NCBI RefSeq assembly: GCF_010015475.1
Contig: NZ_SSNI01000009.1
Coordinates: 62,001 to 126,000 of the forward strand
DNA length: 64,000 nucleotides
Origin: Pontibacter pamirensis
GTDB lineage: Bacteria; Bacteroidota; Bacteroidia; Cytophagales; Hymenobacteraceae
Direction: 5' to 3'
Of this stretch, positions 20,680 to 31,258 are shown piece after piece (position 1 is the stretch's first letter; each line of letters opens with the position of its first letter). The position numbers and the translations under genes are program-made. Under the pieces are notes generated by a model that was not told where the DNA came from, searched no databases, and was given only the letters and a program-made list of their open reading frames with translations.

Positions 20680-22920
20680 ATGAAGTTAAAAACATCCAAG
20701 CTCCACCTTTTTCTGATATTCGGACTTTTATTGGTTTTATGCGGGTTTACTTTCCTGGAAGTCAAACATAATGCTTCGACTAGAATCATAGAGGGACATG
20801 CTATGGAGAAAATAGCACGGCTAACGCAGGACCGCGCATATGTACTTTTACGAGAGACGAGGCAATTCATAAACGGAAACCAGGAATCTGCTTCTGAGGA
20901 TGCTCCTGTTTTACTTCCTTCCGGAAGGTATAAGGGGGTACTACCCTCTGAGTTTATTCAGGCCTACCACCTGAGCCACAGCAAACAGCAGGACGTACAG
21001 AAGCTGTTTGACGGTGATGTAGATAACAGTGTGGTACTGGACTGGAAACCGCTCGTGAAGCCTTCTGAACTGTGGGTGCGGATTCCGGAAGAACTGGAGT
21101 TTAACCTGCAGAACATGGAGTTCTATGACGGTAACGGAGACATAGTAAAAGGAGCAATGCGAACGTACTTTGTTCGCAGAAGTGCTGTTGCAGATGGCAC
21201 CTGGAAGAGGGAACCAGGCCCTGTGTTTGACGGGAAAGACTTCAGGAAATGGACTACAGGAAAGGACCCGCTGGCCTGGTCGCCGGAGAATACGGATGCA
21301 AGGTATAAACTGGCTGAAGCAATAGACGTGGCCTATATCATCTTCCAAATAGACACTCATTTGCCCAACGAAATCAGGCTGACAGGCAACTGGCTTCCTT
21401 ATAAGGCGCCTGCGCCATACGTACCGGAGATGGCACCAATCGGCAACATGCTTGGTATGGTGATACTTTGGCCGGATGTGGTAGACCCACAGAATATATG
21501 GGACGGTGTGGCAGAACATAAATGGGAGGCGCTAAAGGGGTATACCTGTTTCCGTGACTATACCGACTGGAAAACTTTTGAGGATAAAGAGGGGGAGTTT
21601 ACTTATGAACCTTCCGCCTGGGGTGGCGCTTTAAGAGACACGTATTATCAGCGCATGCATGATGAGGGAAAAGAGGTAATGGTGTGTCCGCAGAAAGTTC
21701 CCGATTGGTTTCAGGAAGCCAATTATCCCCCTGAACAAAGAGGAGAGAGTAATGTGCCGAAAGCATGGGATGCAGATGGAGAGAATTGGGACTCTTACAG
21801 GAAAGTAGCACACCTTTATTACCGGATTTCCGCCCGCTACGGCAGAAACAAAGATATTCCGGAAGAGTTTCTTTCTGTAAAGGAAGAGCCATTTTACCCG
21901 AACCAACCGGCTAACAAATCCAAAGCGGGACTGGGTACTGTTCAGTATATGCAGGTAGACAATGAACCGGATCGCTACTGGCATGGCAGGCAGGCGTATC
22001 AGAATGGCCGGGAATATGCTGCTAGGAGCTCTGCCTGCTACGATGGACACAAAGGCAAAATGGGGCCGGGCTATGGCGTTAAAACGGCCGATCCATCGAT
22101 GCAGGTCGTGGTAGGAGGCCTCGTAGGAGACATCGGGTTTATGAGGGGCATGATAGACTGGAGCAAAGAAAACAGGGGGTATAAGCTGAATGACAAAAGG
22201 CAGAAGGTAGTAGATCTTCCTTTTGATATCATTGATTACCACGTGTACCATAATACCGCTAACTCAACGCAGGACCAGCAGGCAAACACCACTGGAATTT
22301 GTCCGGAACTATCCACCGCAACTGAAAGAGCAAAGTCCTTCCTGCAGCTGTCGTATGAAGAATGTGAAGGCATGCCAGTGCAGATTTCTGAAACAGGCTA
22401 TGATGTTCATTCCGAGTCTCCCCAAAGAGCGATGGCTACACCAACCAGAAGCATCTTACAGACACAGGCCGACTGGGGTATCAGAGCAGCACTTCTCTAT
22501 GCACGGCTGGGGATTTACCGAATCTACACTTATATGGCTACCGATGTGACTAACCCAGGTCCCGGTAAGTACTCTACCTCTGGTGAGATTGATAAAGTGA
22601 ATGGCTACAAACGCCGGCCAGCGGCTGATTTTAAAGCGCAGTTGAACAAACTAATGGGCAGCTATACCTATAAAAGGACCCTCAGTTCTGACCCGGCTGT
22701 TGATGTGTACGAATTAAAAGATGATGAAATATATGTCCTCTGGATACCGGACCAGGTGAGCAGAACAGGAGAATATGAACTGAACCTGGGAACTGACAAA
22801 GCCGTCATTCATTCATTAGTGGAAGGCGCCGGGGAAATGAAAAAAGTAGCGGTAAAGACGAAAAACGGAAAGCTGAAAATTACTGCAACGGAGACGCCTG
22901 TATTTGTGTCGAGGCAATAA
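20680..22920 (+). CDS. Secreted putative clan GH-A-like glycoside hydrolase
   Basis: A 746-residue exported protein. From the ATG at 20680 it has a signal sequence or membrane anchor (LHLFLIFGLLLVLCGFTFLEV). Residues about 60-230 look like a beta-sandwich, possibly carbohydrate-binding (FDGDVDNSVVLDWKPLVKPSELWVRIP reads like an F5/8-type module). The C-terminal two thirds resemble a TIM-barrel glycosidase: MQVDNEPDRYW (Glu429, candidate acid/base) and VQISETGYDV (Glu571, candidate nucleophile), each at the end of a predicted strand, as in clan GH-A. A short beta domain ends the protein. I cannot assign a GH family or substrate. An ATG nine codons upstream (20653) is an alternative start. Confidence 0.65.
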   Translation: MKLKTSKLHLFLIFGLLLVLCGFTFLEVKHNASTRIIEGHAMEKIARLTQDRAYVLLRETRQFINGNQESASEDAPVLLPSGRYKGVLPSEFIQAYHLSHSKQQDVQKLFDGDVDNSVVLDWKPLVKPSELWVRIPEELEFNLQNMEFYDGNGDIVKGAMRTYFVRRSAVADGTWKREPGPVFDGKDFRKWTTGKDPLAWSPENTDARYKLAEAIDVAYIIFQIDTHLPNEIRLTGNWLPYKAPAPYVPEMAPIGNMLGMVILWPDVVDPQNIWDGVAEHKWEALKGYTCFRDYTDWKTFEDKEGEFTYEPSAWGGALRDTYYQRMHDEGKEVMVCPQKVPDWFQEANYPPEQRGESNVPKAWDADGENWDSYRKVAHLYYRISARYGRNKDIPEEFLSVKEEPFYPNQPANKSKAGLGTVQYMQVDNEPDRYWHGRQAYQNGREYAARSSACYDGHKGKMGPGYGVKTADPSMQVVVGGLVGDIGFMRGMIDWSKENRGYKLNDKRQKVVDLPFDIIDYHVYHNTANSTQDQQANTTGICPELSTATERAKSFLQLSYEECEGMPVQISETGYDVHSESPQRAMATPTRSILQTQADWGIRAALLYARLGIYRIYTYMATDVTNPGPGKYSTSGEIDKVNGYKRRPAADFKAQLNKLMGSYTYKRTLSSDPAVDVYELKDDEIYVLWIPDQVSRTGEYELNLGTDKAVIHSLVEGAGEMKKVAVKTKNGKLKITATETPVFVSRQ

Positions 22921-22954
22921 GAGGAACAATAGCAGCACCACATTGGTTGGATTT

Positions 22955-23036
22955 CAGCCCCAGAGGGACGAACTGCTTATAGCCTTGTGTTATCAATAAC
23001 CTAAGGATAAAAATAGCTCGTCCCTCTTTTGGGGCT
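22955..23036. repeat. REP-like long palindrome
   Basis: Two arms, CAGCCCCAGAGGGACGAACT at the left and AGCTCGTCCCTCTTTTGGGGCT at the right, pair over about 18 bases with a two-base bulge and enclose about 40 bases beginning CTTATAG. It lies between the glycosidase stop and the 3' end of the convergent 23070 gene. It resembles the intergenic palindromes with a TTTATAG-type core that I associate with Bacteroidetes genomes. It could also act as a two-way transcription barrier. Confidence 0.55.
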
Positions 23037-23069
23037 CATTGCTTAACCAAAGTTTGAAATTTAAAAGAG

Positions 23070-24614
23070 CTACTTCATCCCCTTATGCTTTCTTTTGATA
23101 ACCTCCTGAACCGGAATGCTTTCTATTTTGCTCTCGAGCCAGGAGATGATGTCTAAGTAGAGGAAAGGCCTTTTTTCGTAAGGGTCCAGCGATATGGTCA
23201 TTAGTTTTTCCTTTAGTGACGCAAAAGCGTCCTTTAACTCGCCTGGTGTAACGTCCCCCAAACTGCGCAGGAATCTGAAAATCTCTACCTGCATTTGCTG
23301 CTGATTGTTCATCTTACCCAGGAAGCGATATACAGACCTGATCTGATACTCCAACACCTCGTCCTCACCGGCCTCATAGTGTGCAATAAGGTTTAAGATG
23401 CGGGCAAAGCACTGCAGGTCTTCCCGCAGGCTGATGTCTTTGTAGTAGATAATCTTCTGGAGATATTTAATGGCATGATGATAGTCTCCGCTCCCAAAGT
23501 AGAGGCTGGCGATTTTATAATAAAACATAAGCCTGCGGTGCGGGTCAAGGTGCGATTTAAAACGATTCAGGTTCTCAAGCAGCTCAGGTATAATTTCTAA
23601 GCCTTCGGTAAATTTCCCTTCCAGAAAGTAATTGTTAATCTTGTTTGTATAAATGAAGAGAAACAGCAGCATCTCTGAGTTGGGGCTGGAACGCCTGTTG
23701 GTGTCAGCGGCAAAGTCTTCCAGTTTCTGCAGTACTTCCTTGAACTTGCTGTAGTACAGCATATTGTATAAAGCTAGCAGCAAGTTGTGCAGGCCTTTGA
23801 TATAAAGCATGTCCTGCTTGTACTTCATTTCAGGATTATCCTCAAACAAATCCACCCACTTCTGAGCATACCTGTAGCAGGCTTTAAAATCCTGAACTAT
23901 ATAATTGTACCAGACGTGAGCCTGGTAGTAGTATAATCTTTCCGTAAATCCGGCACGTGCCAAATCTATCACAGGCAGATTTTCTTTGAAGAAAGCTGTT
24001 GTGCTGTTATAATCTTCCACATTGCGGGCGTGCCCTACCTTTATATACAAACCGTAGAGGCGCAGCGCAGCATTGGAGAGAGCGTGAATCTGCGACACAT
24101 GCAGGGCAGTGTCAACCGCTTCTGAAGATAGTGCTTCTGCCTTCCCTTCCAGGCTTCGTGTAATGTACTGCGACTCTATCAGCTTCTCAAAATCAATAGC
24201 GGTTAAGGCAATGTGGGGCATTTCTGCCTGTAATGCGCCCGTCTTTACCTTTTCAAGCATTTTCAGGCTTTGCTGGTAAAAGCCTTTATTATACAGCACA
24301 CGGGCATAGTCCAACTGCTCGTGTAATTGGATGTCGAGGTTCTGGTTAGCGTGGTACAGGCGAAGGCTGGACAAGAGCTGCTTGTACAGGTTGGCCTTCA
24401 TGTTTGCCAGTTGTACTTTCTTAACGGAGGGGGCCAGAGCCAAAACTTTCTCTTCATCATACTGTGTCTGGCTGTCCATGGCATCGAAAAGCTGCAGAAA
24501 CTTCAGTCCATCAGAAACGCCCTGTCTCTTGGAAAACAACCGGAAATGGCGCTTCTCTGATTTGGTAAGGGATTTGACCAATTGAAAAACAGGATCATTC
24601 GTTTTGGTAGACAT
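23070..24614 (-). CDS. Helical-repeat protein of unknown function
   Basis: A 514-residue, almost wholly alpha-helical cytoplasmic protein with no signal peptide. The N-terminus (VKSLTKSEKRHFRLFSKRQ) is basic. The remainder shows TPR-like helix pairs with conserved aromatic/Ala spacing, for example QLDYARVLYNKGFYQQSLKML at about 100-120 and KIASLYFGSGDYHHAIKYLQ at about 365-384. No catalytic motif is visible. It is divergent from leuA across 165 bp, but nothing in the sequence links it to leucine synthesis. I do not recognise a named family. Confidence 0.7.
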   Translation of the reverse strand: MSTKTNDPVFQLVKSLTKSEKRHFRLFSKRQGVSDGLKFLQLFDAMDSQTQYDEEKVLALAPSVKKVQLANMKANLYKQLLSSLRLYHANQNLDIQLHEQLDYARVLYNKGFYQQSLKMLEKVKTGALQAEMPHIALTAIDFEKLIESQYITRSLEGKAEALSSEAVDTALHVSQIHALSNAALRLYGLYIKVGHARNVEDYNSTTAFFKENLPVIDLARAGFTERLYYYQAHVWYNYIVQDFKACYRYAQKWVDLFEDNPEMKYKQDMLYIKGLHNLLLALYNMLYYSKFKEVLQKLEDFAADTNRRSSPNSEMLLFLFIYTNKINNYFLEGKFTEGLEIIPELLENLNRFKSHLDPHRRLMFYYKIASLYFGSGDYHHAIKYLQKIIYYKDISLREDLQCFARILNLIAHYEAGEDEVLEYQIRSVYRFLGKMNNQQQMQVEIFRFLRSLGDVTPGELKDAFASLKEKLMTISLDPYEKRPFLYLDIISWLESKIESIPVQEVIKRKHKGMK

Positions 24615-24700
24615 CGTATCAATTAATTGATTAATTGCTTATTTATCAGCAAGTTGTATGGATGAGCGCTTGAGTTAGAAATAACAGGCTGTACCTTAAA

Positions 24701-24708
24701 TAGTTTTG
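24701..24708 (+). promoter_or_regulatory. Candidate leuA -7 element
   Basis: TAGTTTTG matches the Bacteroidetes -7 consensus TAnnTTTG exactly and lies 71 bp before the leuA ATG. No TTG at the usual -33 spacing is present (the nearest is about 28 bases upstream), so support is partial. Confidence 0.3.
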
Positions 24709-24779
24709 GTAGCTGCTGTTTATACCCTTATTTACGCTTCTATAAAGAATTCTATCTGCAATAATAAATCAAATAAAGT

Positions 24780-25946
24780 ATGTCGGCTCAGAAAATACAA
24801 ATCTTTGACACCACCTTACGGGATGGCGAGCAAGTGCCTGGTTGCAAATTAAACATGGATGAGAAACTGGTAATAGCTCGGCAACTCGAACTTCTGGGGG
24901 TAGATGTGATTGAAGCTGGCTTCCCGGTATCAAGCCCTGGGGACTTTGAAGCAGTGAAAGCAATAGCGGCACAAACAAAGGAAGCTACTGTTTGTGGATT
25001 GTCAAGAGCTGTGGAGCAGGACATACGGGTAGCAGCAGCAGCGCTTGCCACTGCAAAAAAACCAAGAATACATACGGGAATAGGTACTTCCGAGTCTCAT
25101 ATACAATATAAGCTGCGCACCACACAAGAGAAAGTGATGGAACGTGCAGTAGAGGCTGTTCGCCTGGCGAAGAGCTTTGTGGAAGATGTGGAATTTTATG
25201 CAGAAGATGCCGGGAGAACAGAAAATGAATTCCTTGCAAAAATATGTGAGGCAGCCGTTAAAGCGGGTGCTACCGTATTGAATATCCCGGACACAACCGG
25301 TTACTGTCTGCCGGAAGAGTACGGTGCAAAAATAAAGTACCTGTACGAGAACGTGAAGGGAATCGACAGAGTCCGCCTTTCCACGCATTGCCATAACGAT
25401 TTAGGGCTGGCTACCGCCAACTCTATTGCAGGTGTGGTGAATGGTGCCCGCCAGGTTGAGTGCACCATCAACGGGGTTGGGGAGCGCGCCGGAAACACAG
25501 CCTTAGAAGAGGTAGTCATGATTTTACGCCAGCACCCGTACCTGAAGCTTGATACTAATGTCAACTCAAAACTGTTGGCGGAAACTTCGGCTATGGTGTC
25601 GCACATGATGCGCATGCCGGTGCAGCCGAACAAGGCCATTGTCGGATCAAATGCTTTCTCCCACTCGAGTGGTATTCATCAAGATGGGGTCATCAAGCAC
25701 CGCGAGACATACGAAATCATCGATCCACGCGATGTAGGTGTGCCGGATTCATCAATTGTGCTGACAGCACGATCAGGGCGCGCAGCTTTGGCTTACCGTT
25801 TGCAAAAGATTGGGTATAATTTCGATAAGAACACACTCGATAAAGCCTATGCTTCTTTCCTGCAGGTAGCAGATTGCAAGAAAGAAGTTGTGGACAATGA
25901 TTTGCACGCCTTAGTAGAACAAGAAAACCTGGTTGCGGCCAGCTAA
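24780..25946 (+). CDS. leuA: 2-isopropylmalate synthase, short form
   Basis: Condenses acetyl-CoA with 2-ketoisovalerate, the first committed step of leucine synthesis. The HMGL-like TIM barrel is clear: [17 protein letters not shown] (residues 8-24, with the metal-binding Asp and catalytic Arg), [15 protein letters not shown] (metal His pair, about 201-215) and [15 protein letters not shown]. At 388 residues it lacks the C-terminal LeuA dimer domain that makes most enzymes (about 515 residues) leucine-sensitive; this short form may be usual in the phylum. Homocitrate synthase is an alternative by fold, but leuC-leuD-leuB directly follow. leuC starts one base after its stop. Confidence 0.93.
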   Translation: MSAQKIQIFDTTLRDGEQVPGCKLNMDEKLVIARQLELLGVDVIEAGFPVSSPGDFEAVKAIAAQTKEATVCGLSRAVEQDIRVAAAALATAKKPRIHTGIGTSESHIQYKLRTTQEKVMERAVEAVRLAKSFVEDVEFYAEDAGRTENEFLAKICEAAVKAGATVLNIPDTTGYCLPEEYGAKIKYLYENVKGIDRVRLSTHCHNDLGLATANSIAGVVNGARQVECTINGVGERAGNTALEEVVMILRQHPYLKLDTNVNSKLLAETSAMVSHMMRMPVQPNKAIVGSNAFSHSSGIHQDGVIKHRETYEIIDPRDVGVPDSSIVLTARSGRAALAYRLQKIGYNFDKNTLDKAYASFLQVADCKKEVVDNDLHALVEQENLVAAS

Positions 25947-25947
25947 T

Positions 25948-27342
25948 ATGAAAAAGACATTATTTGATAAAATATGGGATGCCCATGTGGTTCGCTCTAT
26001 TCCGGGGGGGCTGGATGTTTTTTATATCGACAGGCACCTGATACATGAGGTAACAAGCCCGCAGGCCTTTGATGAAATAGAAGCCCGCAACCTGCCGCTA
26101 TTCAGAAAAGAAAAAATAGTAGCTACTGCCGACCACAACGTGCCTACAAAAAACCAGCACCTGCCTATACAGGAGCCGCTTTCGCGGTTGCAGGTAGACA
26201 AGCTTACCGAGAACTGCAGCAAGTATGGTGTAGAGCTTTTCGGTCTGGGGCATCAGAACCAGGGCATTGTACACGTTATCGGTCCGGAACTAGGCATTAC
26301 CCAACCGGGTATGACCATCGTGTGTGGCGACAGCCACACCTCTACCCATGGCGCATTCGGTGCCGTCGCCTTTGGTATTGGTACCAGCCAGGTAGCTCAG
26401 GTTATGGCTTCGCAGTGCTTGCTGCTTAGCAAGCCTAAAAAAATGAGAATCACTATTGATGGCCCACTGCACAAAGGCGTGTCCGCCAAAGACCTGATCC
26501 TCTATGTTATTTCAAAATTAGGAACAGGCGGCGCGACAGGCTATTTTGTAGAGTATGCCGGCAGTGCCATCCGCTCCCTGAGCATGGAAGGACGCATGAC
26601 AGTGTGCAATATGAGCATCGAAATGGGCGCACGTGGCGGTATGATTGCGCCTGACGAGACAACCTTCGACTATGTAAAGGGCCGCGAGCATGCACCGAGA
26701 GGCGAACAATGGGAGCAGGCACTGGCTTACTGGAAAACCTTATACACAGAAGAAGGAGCAACCTTCGATAAAGAATACTTCTTTGATGCCAGCGATATCA
26801 CGCCGATGATTACGTTTGGTACGAATCCGGGTATGGGTATTCCGATTAGTTCCTCTATTCCGGTGAATGTACCGACAGGTGAGGCTGCCAGCTTCGACAA
26901 GTCGTTGCAGTATATGGGTTTTGCGCCGGGAGAGTCTTTAATTGGCAAAGAAATAAACTACGTGTTTATTGGTAGTTGTACCAATTCACGCATAGAAGAC
27001 CTTCGCATAGTGGCAGACTTTGTGAAAGGGCGACAGAAGGCAAGTCATGTAGAGGCAATCATTGTACCCGGTTCCAAGCAGGTAGAGCAACAGGCGAAAG
27101 CGGAAGGTTTGGATAAACTGCTGGCAGAAGCAGGCTTTGAGCTCCGTGAGCCGGGGTGTAGCGCCTGCCTGGCTATGAATGAAGATAAAATACCTGCCGG
27201 AGCTTATTGTGTTTCTACCTCTAACAGGAACTTCGAAGGCCGCCAGGGACCAGGTTCCAGGACATTACTGGCCAGCCCTTTAGTAGCAGCCATTACTGCT
27301 GTGGAAGGAAAGATTGTTGACATAACCCAATACCTGAATTAA
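25948..27342 (+). CDS. leuC: 3-isopropylmalate dehydratase large subunit
   Basis: A 464-residue aconitase-family enzyme that, with LeuD, isomerises 2- to 3-isopropylmalate. It holds a 4Fe-4S cluster: cysteines in [13 protein letters not shown] and [14 protein letters not shown] are the expected ligands. [23 protein letters not shown] is the family signature in the middle. An upstream non-ATG start (25933) lies inside leuA; the ATG at 25948 ([14 protein letters not shown]) matches the usual LeuC N-terminus, so I chose it. Its stop overlaps the leuD ATG by one base (TAATG). Confidence 0.96.
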   Translation: MKKTLFDKIWDAHVVRSIPGGLDVFYIDRHLIHEVTSPQAFDEIEARNLPLFRKEKIVATADHNVPTKNQHLPIQEPLSRLQVDKLTENCSKYGVELFGLGHQNQGIVHVIGPELGITQPGMTIVCGDSHTSTHGAFGAVAFGIGTSQVAQVMASQCLLLSKPKKMRITIDGPLHKGVSAKDLILYVISKLGTGGATGYFVEYAGSAIRSLSMEGRMTVCNMSIEMGARGGMIAPDETTFDYVKGREHAPRGEQWEQALAYWKTLYTEEGATFDKEYFFDASDITPMITFGTNPGMGIPISSSIPVNVPTGEAASFDKSLQYMGFAPGESLIGKEINYVFIGSCTNSRIEDLRIVADFVKGRQKASHVEAIIVPGSKQVEQQAKAEGLDKLLAEAGFELREPGCSACLAMNEDKIPAGAYCVSTSNRNFEGRQGPGSRTLLASPLVAAITAVEGKIVDITQYLN

Positions 27343-27938
27343 TGGAGAAGTTCGAGATAGTACAATCGGGCGCTGTTCCGTTACCGATAGAAAACATAGA
27401 CACCGATCAGATTATACCTGCCCGGTTCCTGAAAGCTACTTCCAGAGAAGGATTCGGAGAGAATCTTTTCAGAGACTGGCGCTACGAAAACAGCGGCAAT
27501 CCCAAAGCAGATTTTGCCCTTAACAACCCGCGTTATAGCGGTCAGATTCTAATTGCAGGTAAAAATTTTGGCTGCGGTTCCAGCCGCGAACATGCCGCCT
27601 GGGCTATCTACGATGCCGGTTTCCGGGTGGTGATATCCAGTTACTTCGCAGACATTTTCCGGGGCAATGCCCTGAATAACGGCCTGCTTCCTTTGCAGGT
27701 GTCGGACCAGATGCTGCAGCGGCTTTTTGAGCAAGTAGAAAAAGACCCGCAAACAGAATTAGTGGTAAACCTGCCAGACCAGGAGTTCTATGTTCCTGCC
27801 TGGGACGAGAAGGTTACCTTTGATATTGATCCGTATAAAAAAGAGTGCCTGATAAACGGCTACGACGATATTGATTTTTTAGTGAGCCAGAAAGAGGCGA
27901 TAGAAGCATACGAAAGCACAAGACCATGGGCGTATTAA
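27342..27938 (+). CDS. leuD: 3-isopropylmalate dehydratase small subunit
   Basis: A 198-residue swivelling domain partner of LeuC. Hallmarks are [19 protein letters not shown] (residues 12-30) and [20 protein letters not shown] (about 75-94), which form the substrate-binding part. Normal length. It overlaps leuC by 1 base and leuB by 13 bases, so translation of all three is probably coupled. Confidence 0.96.
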   Translation: MEKFEIVQSGAVPLPIENIDTDQIIPARFLKATSREGFGENLFRDWRYENSGNPKADFALNNPRYSGQILIAGKNFGCGSSREHAAWAIYDAGFRVVISSYFADIFRGNALNNGLLPLQVSDQMLQRLFEQVEKDPQTELVVNLPDQEFYVPAWDEKVTFDIDPYKKECLINGYDDIDFLVSQKEAIEAYESTRPWAY

Positions 27939-29044
27939 ATAAGAAGATAGTAGTATTGCCGGGCGACGGCATAGGACCTGAAGTCTGTAATGAAGCCATT
28001 AAAGTACTGGAAGCTGTAGCTGAAAGGTTTGGGCACCGCTTTCTGTTCGAAAAACACCTGATGGGCGCCTGCGCCATTGACGCAACAGGAAACCCGCTTC
28101 CGGAGGAAACAGTGGATGCCTGTATGGAGGCAGATGCTATTTTGCTGGGTGCCATCGGCGATCCTAAGTATGATAATAACCCGGCGGCCAAAGTGCGGCC
28201 AGAGCAGGGCCTGCTACGTTTGCGCAAGTCTTTGGGACTTTTCGCCAATATCAGACCTGTTACAGCCTATGATGTACTGCTGGATCACTCTCCTTTAAAG
28301 AACACACGCATTGCAGGCGCTGATATGCTTATTTTCCGTGAGCTGATAGGCGGCATTTACTTCGGTGAAAAAGGACGCACAGCCGACAGCGCGTACGATA
28401 ACTGCACTTATAGCAAAGAAGAAATCGTGCGCATCGCACACCTCGCTTTTCAGTCCGCAGCTATGAGGCGCCAGAAACTGACGCTGGTAGACAAAGCCAA
28501 TGTGCTGGAGACCTCCCGTTTATGGCGGGAGGTAGTACAGGAAATGGCACCGGCTTATCCTGAAGTAGCGGTGGATTACCTGTTCGTGGACAATGCGGCG
28601 ATGCAACTTATACTTAACCCGCGCGCCTTTGATGTGATACTGACAGAAAATATGTTTGGCGACATTCTTTCTGATGAGGCGTCTGTTATAGCCGGTTCTC
28701 TTGGCTTGCTTCCGTCTGCCTCTGTAGGAAATCATGTTTCATTGTTTGAGCCCATACATGGTTCCTATCCTCAGGCAAAAGGCAAGGGAATAGCCAACCC
28801 TATTGCGGCTATTCTGTCTGCGGCGATGATGCTCGAGCATTTCAACCTACAGAAGGAAGCTGACTTAATTAAAGTAGCTGTACACAATGCCCTGGAGAAA
28901 CAGGTGCTGACGCCGGAACTGAACCCAACTTCGCCTTACAGCACAGAGCAGGTGGGAAGCTTTATCGCCTATTATGTTTTAGAAGGGGCCTTGGTGGTTC
29001 CGCACAGGAGCAACATAGAGGTAGGATTGAGCACTATCATCTAA
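27926..29044 (+). CDS. leuB: 3-isopropylmalate dehydrogenase
   Basis: A 372-residue NAD-dependent oxidative decarboxylase making 2-ketoisocaproate, the last leucine-specific step before transamination. Signatures are [12 protein letters not shown] (N-terminus), the substrate loop [21 protein letters not shown], and the metal/NAD region [28 protein letters not shown]. It begins inside leuD (13 bp overlap) and ends the leu operon before a strong terminator. Confidence 0.97.
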   Translation: MGVLNKKIVVLPGDGIGPEVCNEAIKVLEAVAERFGHRFLFEKHLMGACAIDATGNPLPEETVDACMEADAILLGAIGDPKYDNNPAAKVRPEQGLLRLRKSLGLFANIRPVTAYDVLLDHSPLKNTRIAGADMLIFRELIGGIYFGEKGRTADSAYDNCTYSKEEIVRIAHLAFQSAAMRRQKLTLVDKANVLETSRLWREVVQEMAPAYPEVAVDYLFVDNAAMQLILNPRAFDVILTENMFGDILSDEASVIAGSLGLLPSASVGNHVSLFEPIHGSYPQAKGKGIANPIAAILSAAMMLEHFNLQKEADLIKVAVHNALEKQVLTPELNPTSPYSTEQVGSFIAYYVLEGALVVPHRSNIEVGLSTII

Positions 29045-29160
29045 ACCAGCCATGCAAAAGGAGACTGTCATCCGCTTCATAATTATTGTCCTTGTGCTAA
29101 TTACACGAGGGGTGGAAATGGTTTGCGAACGATAAAGCGCATAGAAGCACTATATATAAA

Positions 29161-29195
29161 GCAGCCATCTTAACTGGGATGGCTGCTTTTTTTTT
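29161..29195 (+). terminator. Rho-independent terminator after leuB
   Basis: GCAGCCATC / GATGGCTGC perfect 9-bp stem with an 8-base loop, followed by nine T residues. It cleanly ends the leu operon and so separates it from ilvD. Confidence 0.92.
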
Positions 29196-29533
29196 CTGTC
29201 AGGTTTTTCTGGTTGGCCTGTTATAAGAAAAATGATGAAGCTTTATAAACAAAAAGGAGAGACTCAAACTTATTAGATAATGTATTAGCTTGTTTTTTAA
29301 AGTGTTTAAAATCAGGTGTTTATATGTGTAATTAAGCCTCTTAGAAATAGTAGTGAATTTGGAGCAACATTTTGATAGTAAGACCAAAAGTAGGAAGTTG
29401 TTGAAAGTTTAATAGTGAAGAAGTACTCTTTTTAACAGAACAACAATATAAAGAAGCCAACGTAGCATAGTGACAATACTTCAATAGATGCTGCCACAGC
29501 CTCTACTTAGCGAACAAAAAACAAATCACCACA
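29196..29533. other. Leader region of the ilv operon
   Basis: About 340 bp, A/T-rich, between the leuB terminator and ilvD, which should carry the ilv promoter. I looked for an attenuator: a frame at 29487 begins with a few Leu codons but overlaps ilvD, and there is no terminator/antiterminator pair near it. No T-box or other riboswitch was recognised. Confidence 0.4.
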
Positions 29534-31258
29534 ATGGCCTTAAACAAATATAGCCGCATTTATACACAAGACGACAGCTTACCTGCATCGCAGGCCATGC
29601 TCATAGGCTCTGGATTATCAGAAGAGGATCTGCAAAAACCTTTTGTGGGCATCTGCTCCACGGGTTTCGAAGGCAACACCTGCAACATGCACCTCGACGG
29701 TCTGGCAGATGAAGTAAAGAAGGGAGTAAATCAGCTGGGAATGGTAGGTTTGCGCTTCAACACCATCGGGGTGAGCGACGGCATCACCAACGGTACCGAG
29801 GGTATGCGCTACTCACTGGTATCGCGAGAAGTGATTGCTGACTCCATTGAGACGATATCGGGTGCACATAATTATGATGCGCTGGCTTGTGTGGTAGGTT
29901 GTGACAAAAACATGCCCGGTTCGCTTATCGCAATGGCCCGCCTGAACAGACCATCGCTGATGGTGTATGGCGGCACGATTAAATCAGGTAATTTCAAAGG
30001 GGAGAAGCTGAACATCGTTTCTTGTTTTGAAGCATACGGTCAGAAACTGAACAATAATATTTCAGAGGAAGATTACAGGGGCATTATCCGCAACGCCTGT
30101 CCGGGGCCGGGTGCCTGTGGTGGTATGTACACCGCCAACACCATGGCCTCTGCGGCAGAAGCGCTGGGGATGTCTATTCCTTATACCTCCTCCTCTCCGG
30201 CTGTAAGCCAGCAGAAAAGAGACGAATGCCTTCAAACGGGCCATTACCTGCTGAACCTGCTGGAAAAAGACATCAAGCCGCGCGACATACTGGTGCGGGA
30301 GGCATTCGAAAACGCCATGGTCGTGATTACGGTGCTTGGCGGATCTACCAACGCGGTGATTCACCTGATTGCCATCGCCTCTGCGGCAGGCGTGAAGCTG
30401 ACGCTGGAAGATTTCCAGGCGGTCAGTAACCGCGTGCCGGTGCTGGGCGACATGAAGCCAAGCGGAAAGTACCTGATGGAAGACCTTTGCTCTTTGGGCG
30501 GTGTGCCGGCAGTGATGAAAACACTGCTGAATGAGGGACTCATCAACGGAGACCTGCTGACGGTGACAGGCAAAACGGTGGCAGAGAACCTGGCCGATGT
30601 GAAGCCGCTGGGCGAAGAGCAGGACCTGCTGCGCCCACTGTCTAACCCTATCAAAGCAGATGGCCACATACAGATACTTTACGGCAACCTGGCTACCAAG
30701 GGGGGCGTGGCGAAGATTACAGGTAAAGAAGGATTAAAATTTGAAGGCCCGGCTGTTGTCTTCGATTCAGAAGAAGAACTGAACGAAGGGCTGAAAGTAA
30801 ATAAAGTGAAAGCAGGCGATGTTGTGGTTATTCGCTATGTCGGCCCGAAAGGCGGGCCGGGTATGCCGGAAATGCTGAAACCAACTTCCGCCATTATGGG
30901 TGCCGGTTTAGGCGATAAAGTAGCCTTGATTACAGACGGGCGCTTCTCTGGCGGAACGCACGGCTTTGTGATAGGGCACGTTTGTCCGGAAGCATTTGAC
31001 GGCGGTAACATTGCTTTCATAGAAGAGGGTGACATTATTACGCTGGATGTTGCGACCAATAGCGTTCACCTGCAGGTAGACGATGCCCTGCTGGCACTGC
31101 GCCGCGACAAATGGGTAGCGCCGGAAGCTAAAGTGAAGAGAGGAGTGCTCCAGAAGTATATCAGAACGGTGAGCGATGCAAGTAACGGATGTATAACAGA
31201 TTTAGAAGAGGAATATGCTAACGCAAGAGAAACTAGTGCCAGAACTGCTGGCAGATAA
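29534..31258 (+). CDS. ilvD: Dihydroxy-acid dehydratase
   Basis: A 574-residue Fe-S dehydratase producing the 2-keto acids for valine, leucine and isoleucine. Cluster-ligand cysteines are visible in NTCNMHLDG (Cys50), [11 protein letters not shown] (about 124) and [15 protein letters not shown] (about 196). [20 protein letters not shown] near the C-terminus is the second family signature. Normal length. The ilvB gene begins 44 bases before its stop, an unusually long overlap for this operon. Confidence 0.97.
   Translation: MALNKYSRIYTQDDSLPASQAMLIGSGLSEEDLQKPFVGICSTGFEGNTCNMHLDGLADEVKKGVNQLGMVGLRFNTIGVSDGITNGTEGMRYSLVSREVIADSIETISGAHNYDALACVVGCDKNMPGSLIAMARLNRPSLMVYGGTIKSGNFKGEKLNIVSCFEAYGQKLNNNISEEDYRGIIRNACPGPGACGGMYTANTMASAAEALGMSIPYTSSSPAVSQQKRDECLQTGHYLLNLLEKDIKPRDILVREAFENAMVVITVLGGSTNAVIHLIAIASAAGVKLTLEDFQAVSNRVPVLGDMKPSGKYLMEDLCSLGGVPAVMKTLLNEGLINGDLLTVTGKTVAENLADVKPLGEEQDLLRPLSNPIKADGHIQILYGNLATKGGVAKITGKEGLKFEGPAVVFDSEEELNEGLKVNKVKAGDVVVIRYVGPKGGPGMPEMLKPTSAIMGAGLGDKVALITDGRFSGGTHGFVIGHVCPEAFDGGNIAFIEEGDIITLDVATNSVHLQVDDALLALRRDKWVAPEAKVKRGVLQKYIRTVSDASNGCITDLEEEYANARETSARTAGR

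Noticed and set aside
29487..29552. Possible leader peptide with Leu codons before ilvD
   Set aside because: Overlaps the ilvD start and has no attenuator hairpins, so an attenuation role is not supported.
30062..30667. 201-codon minus-strand frame
   Set aside because: Opposite-strand shadow of ilvD with low-complexity His/Gln content.
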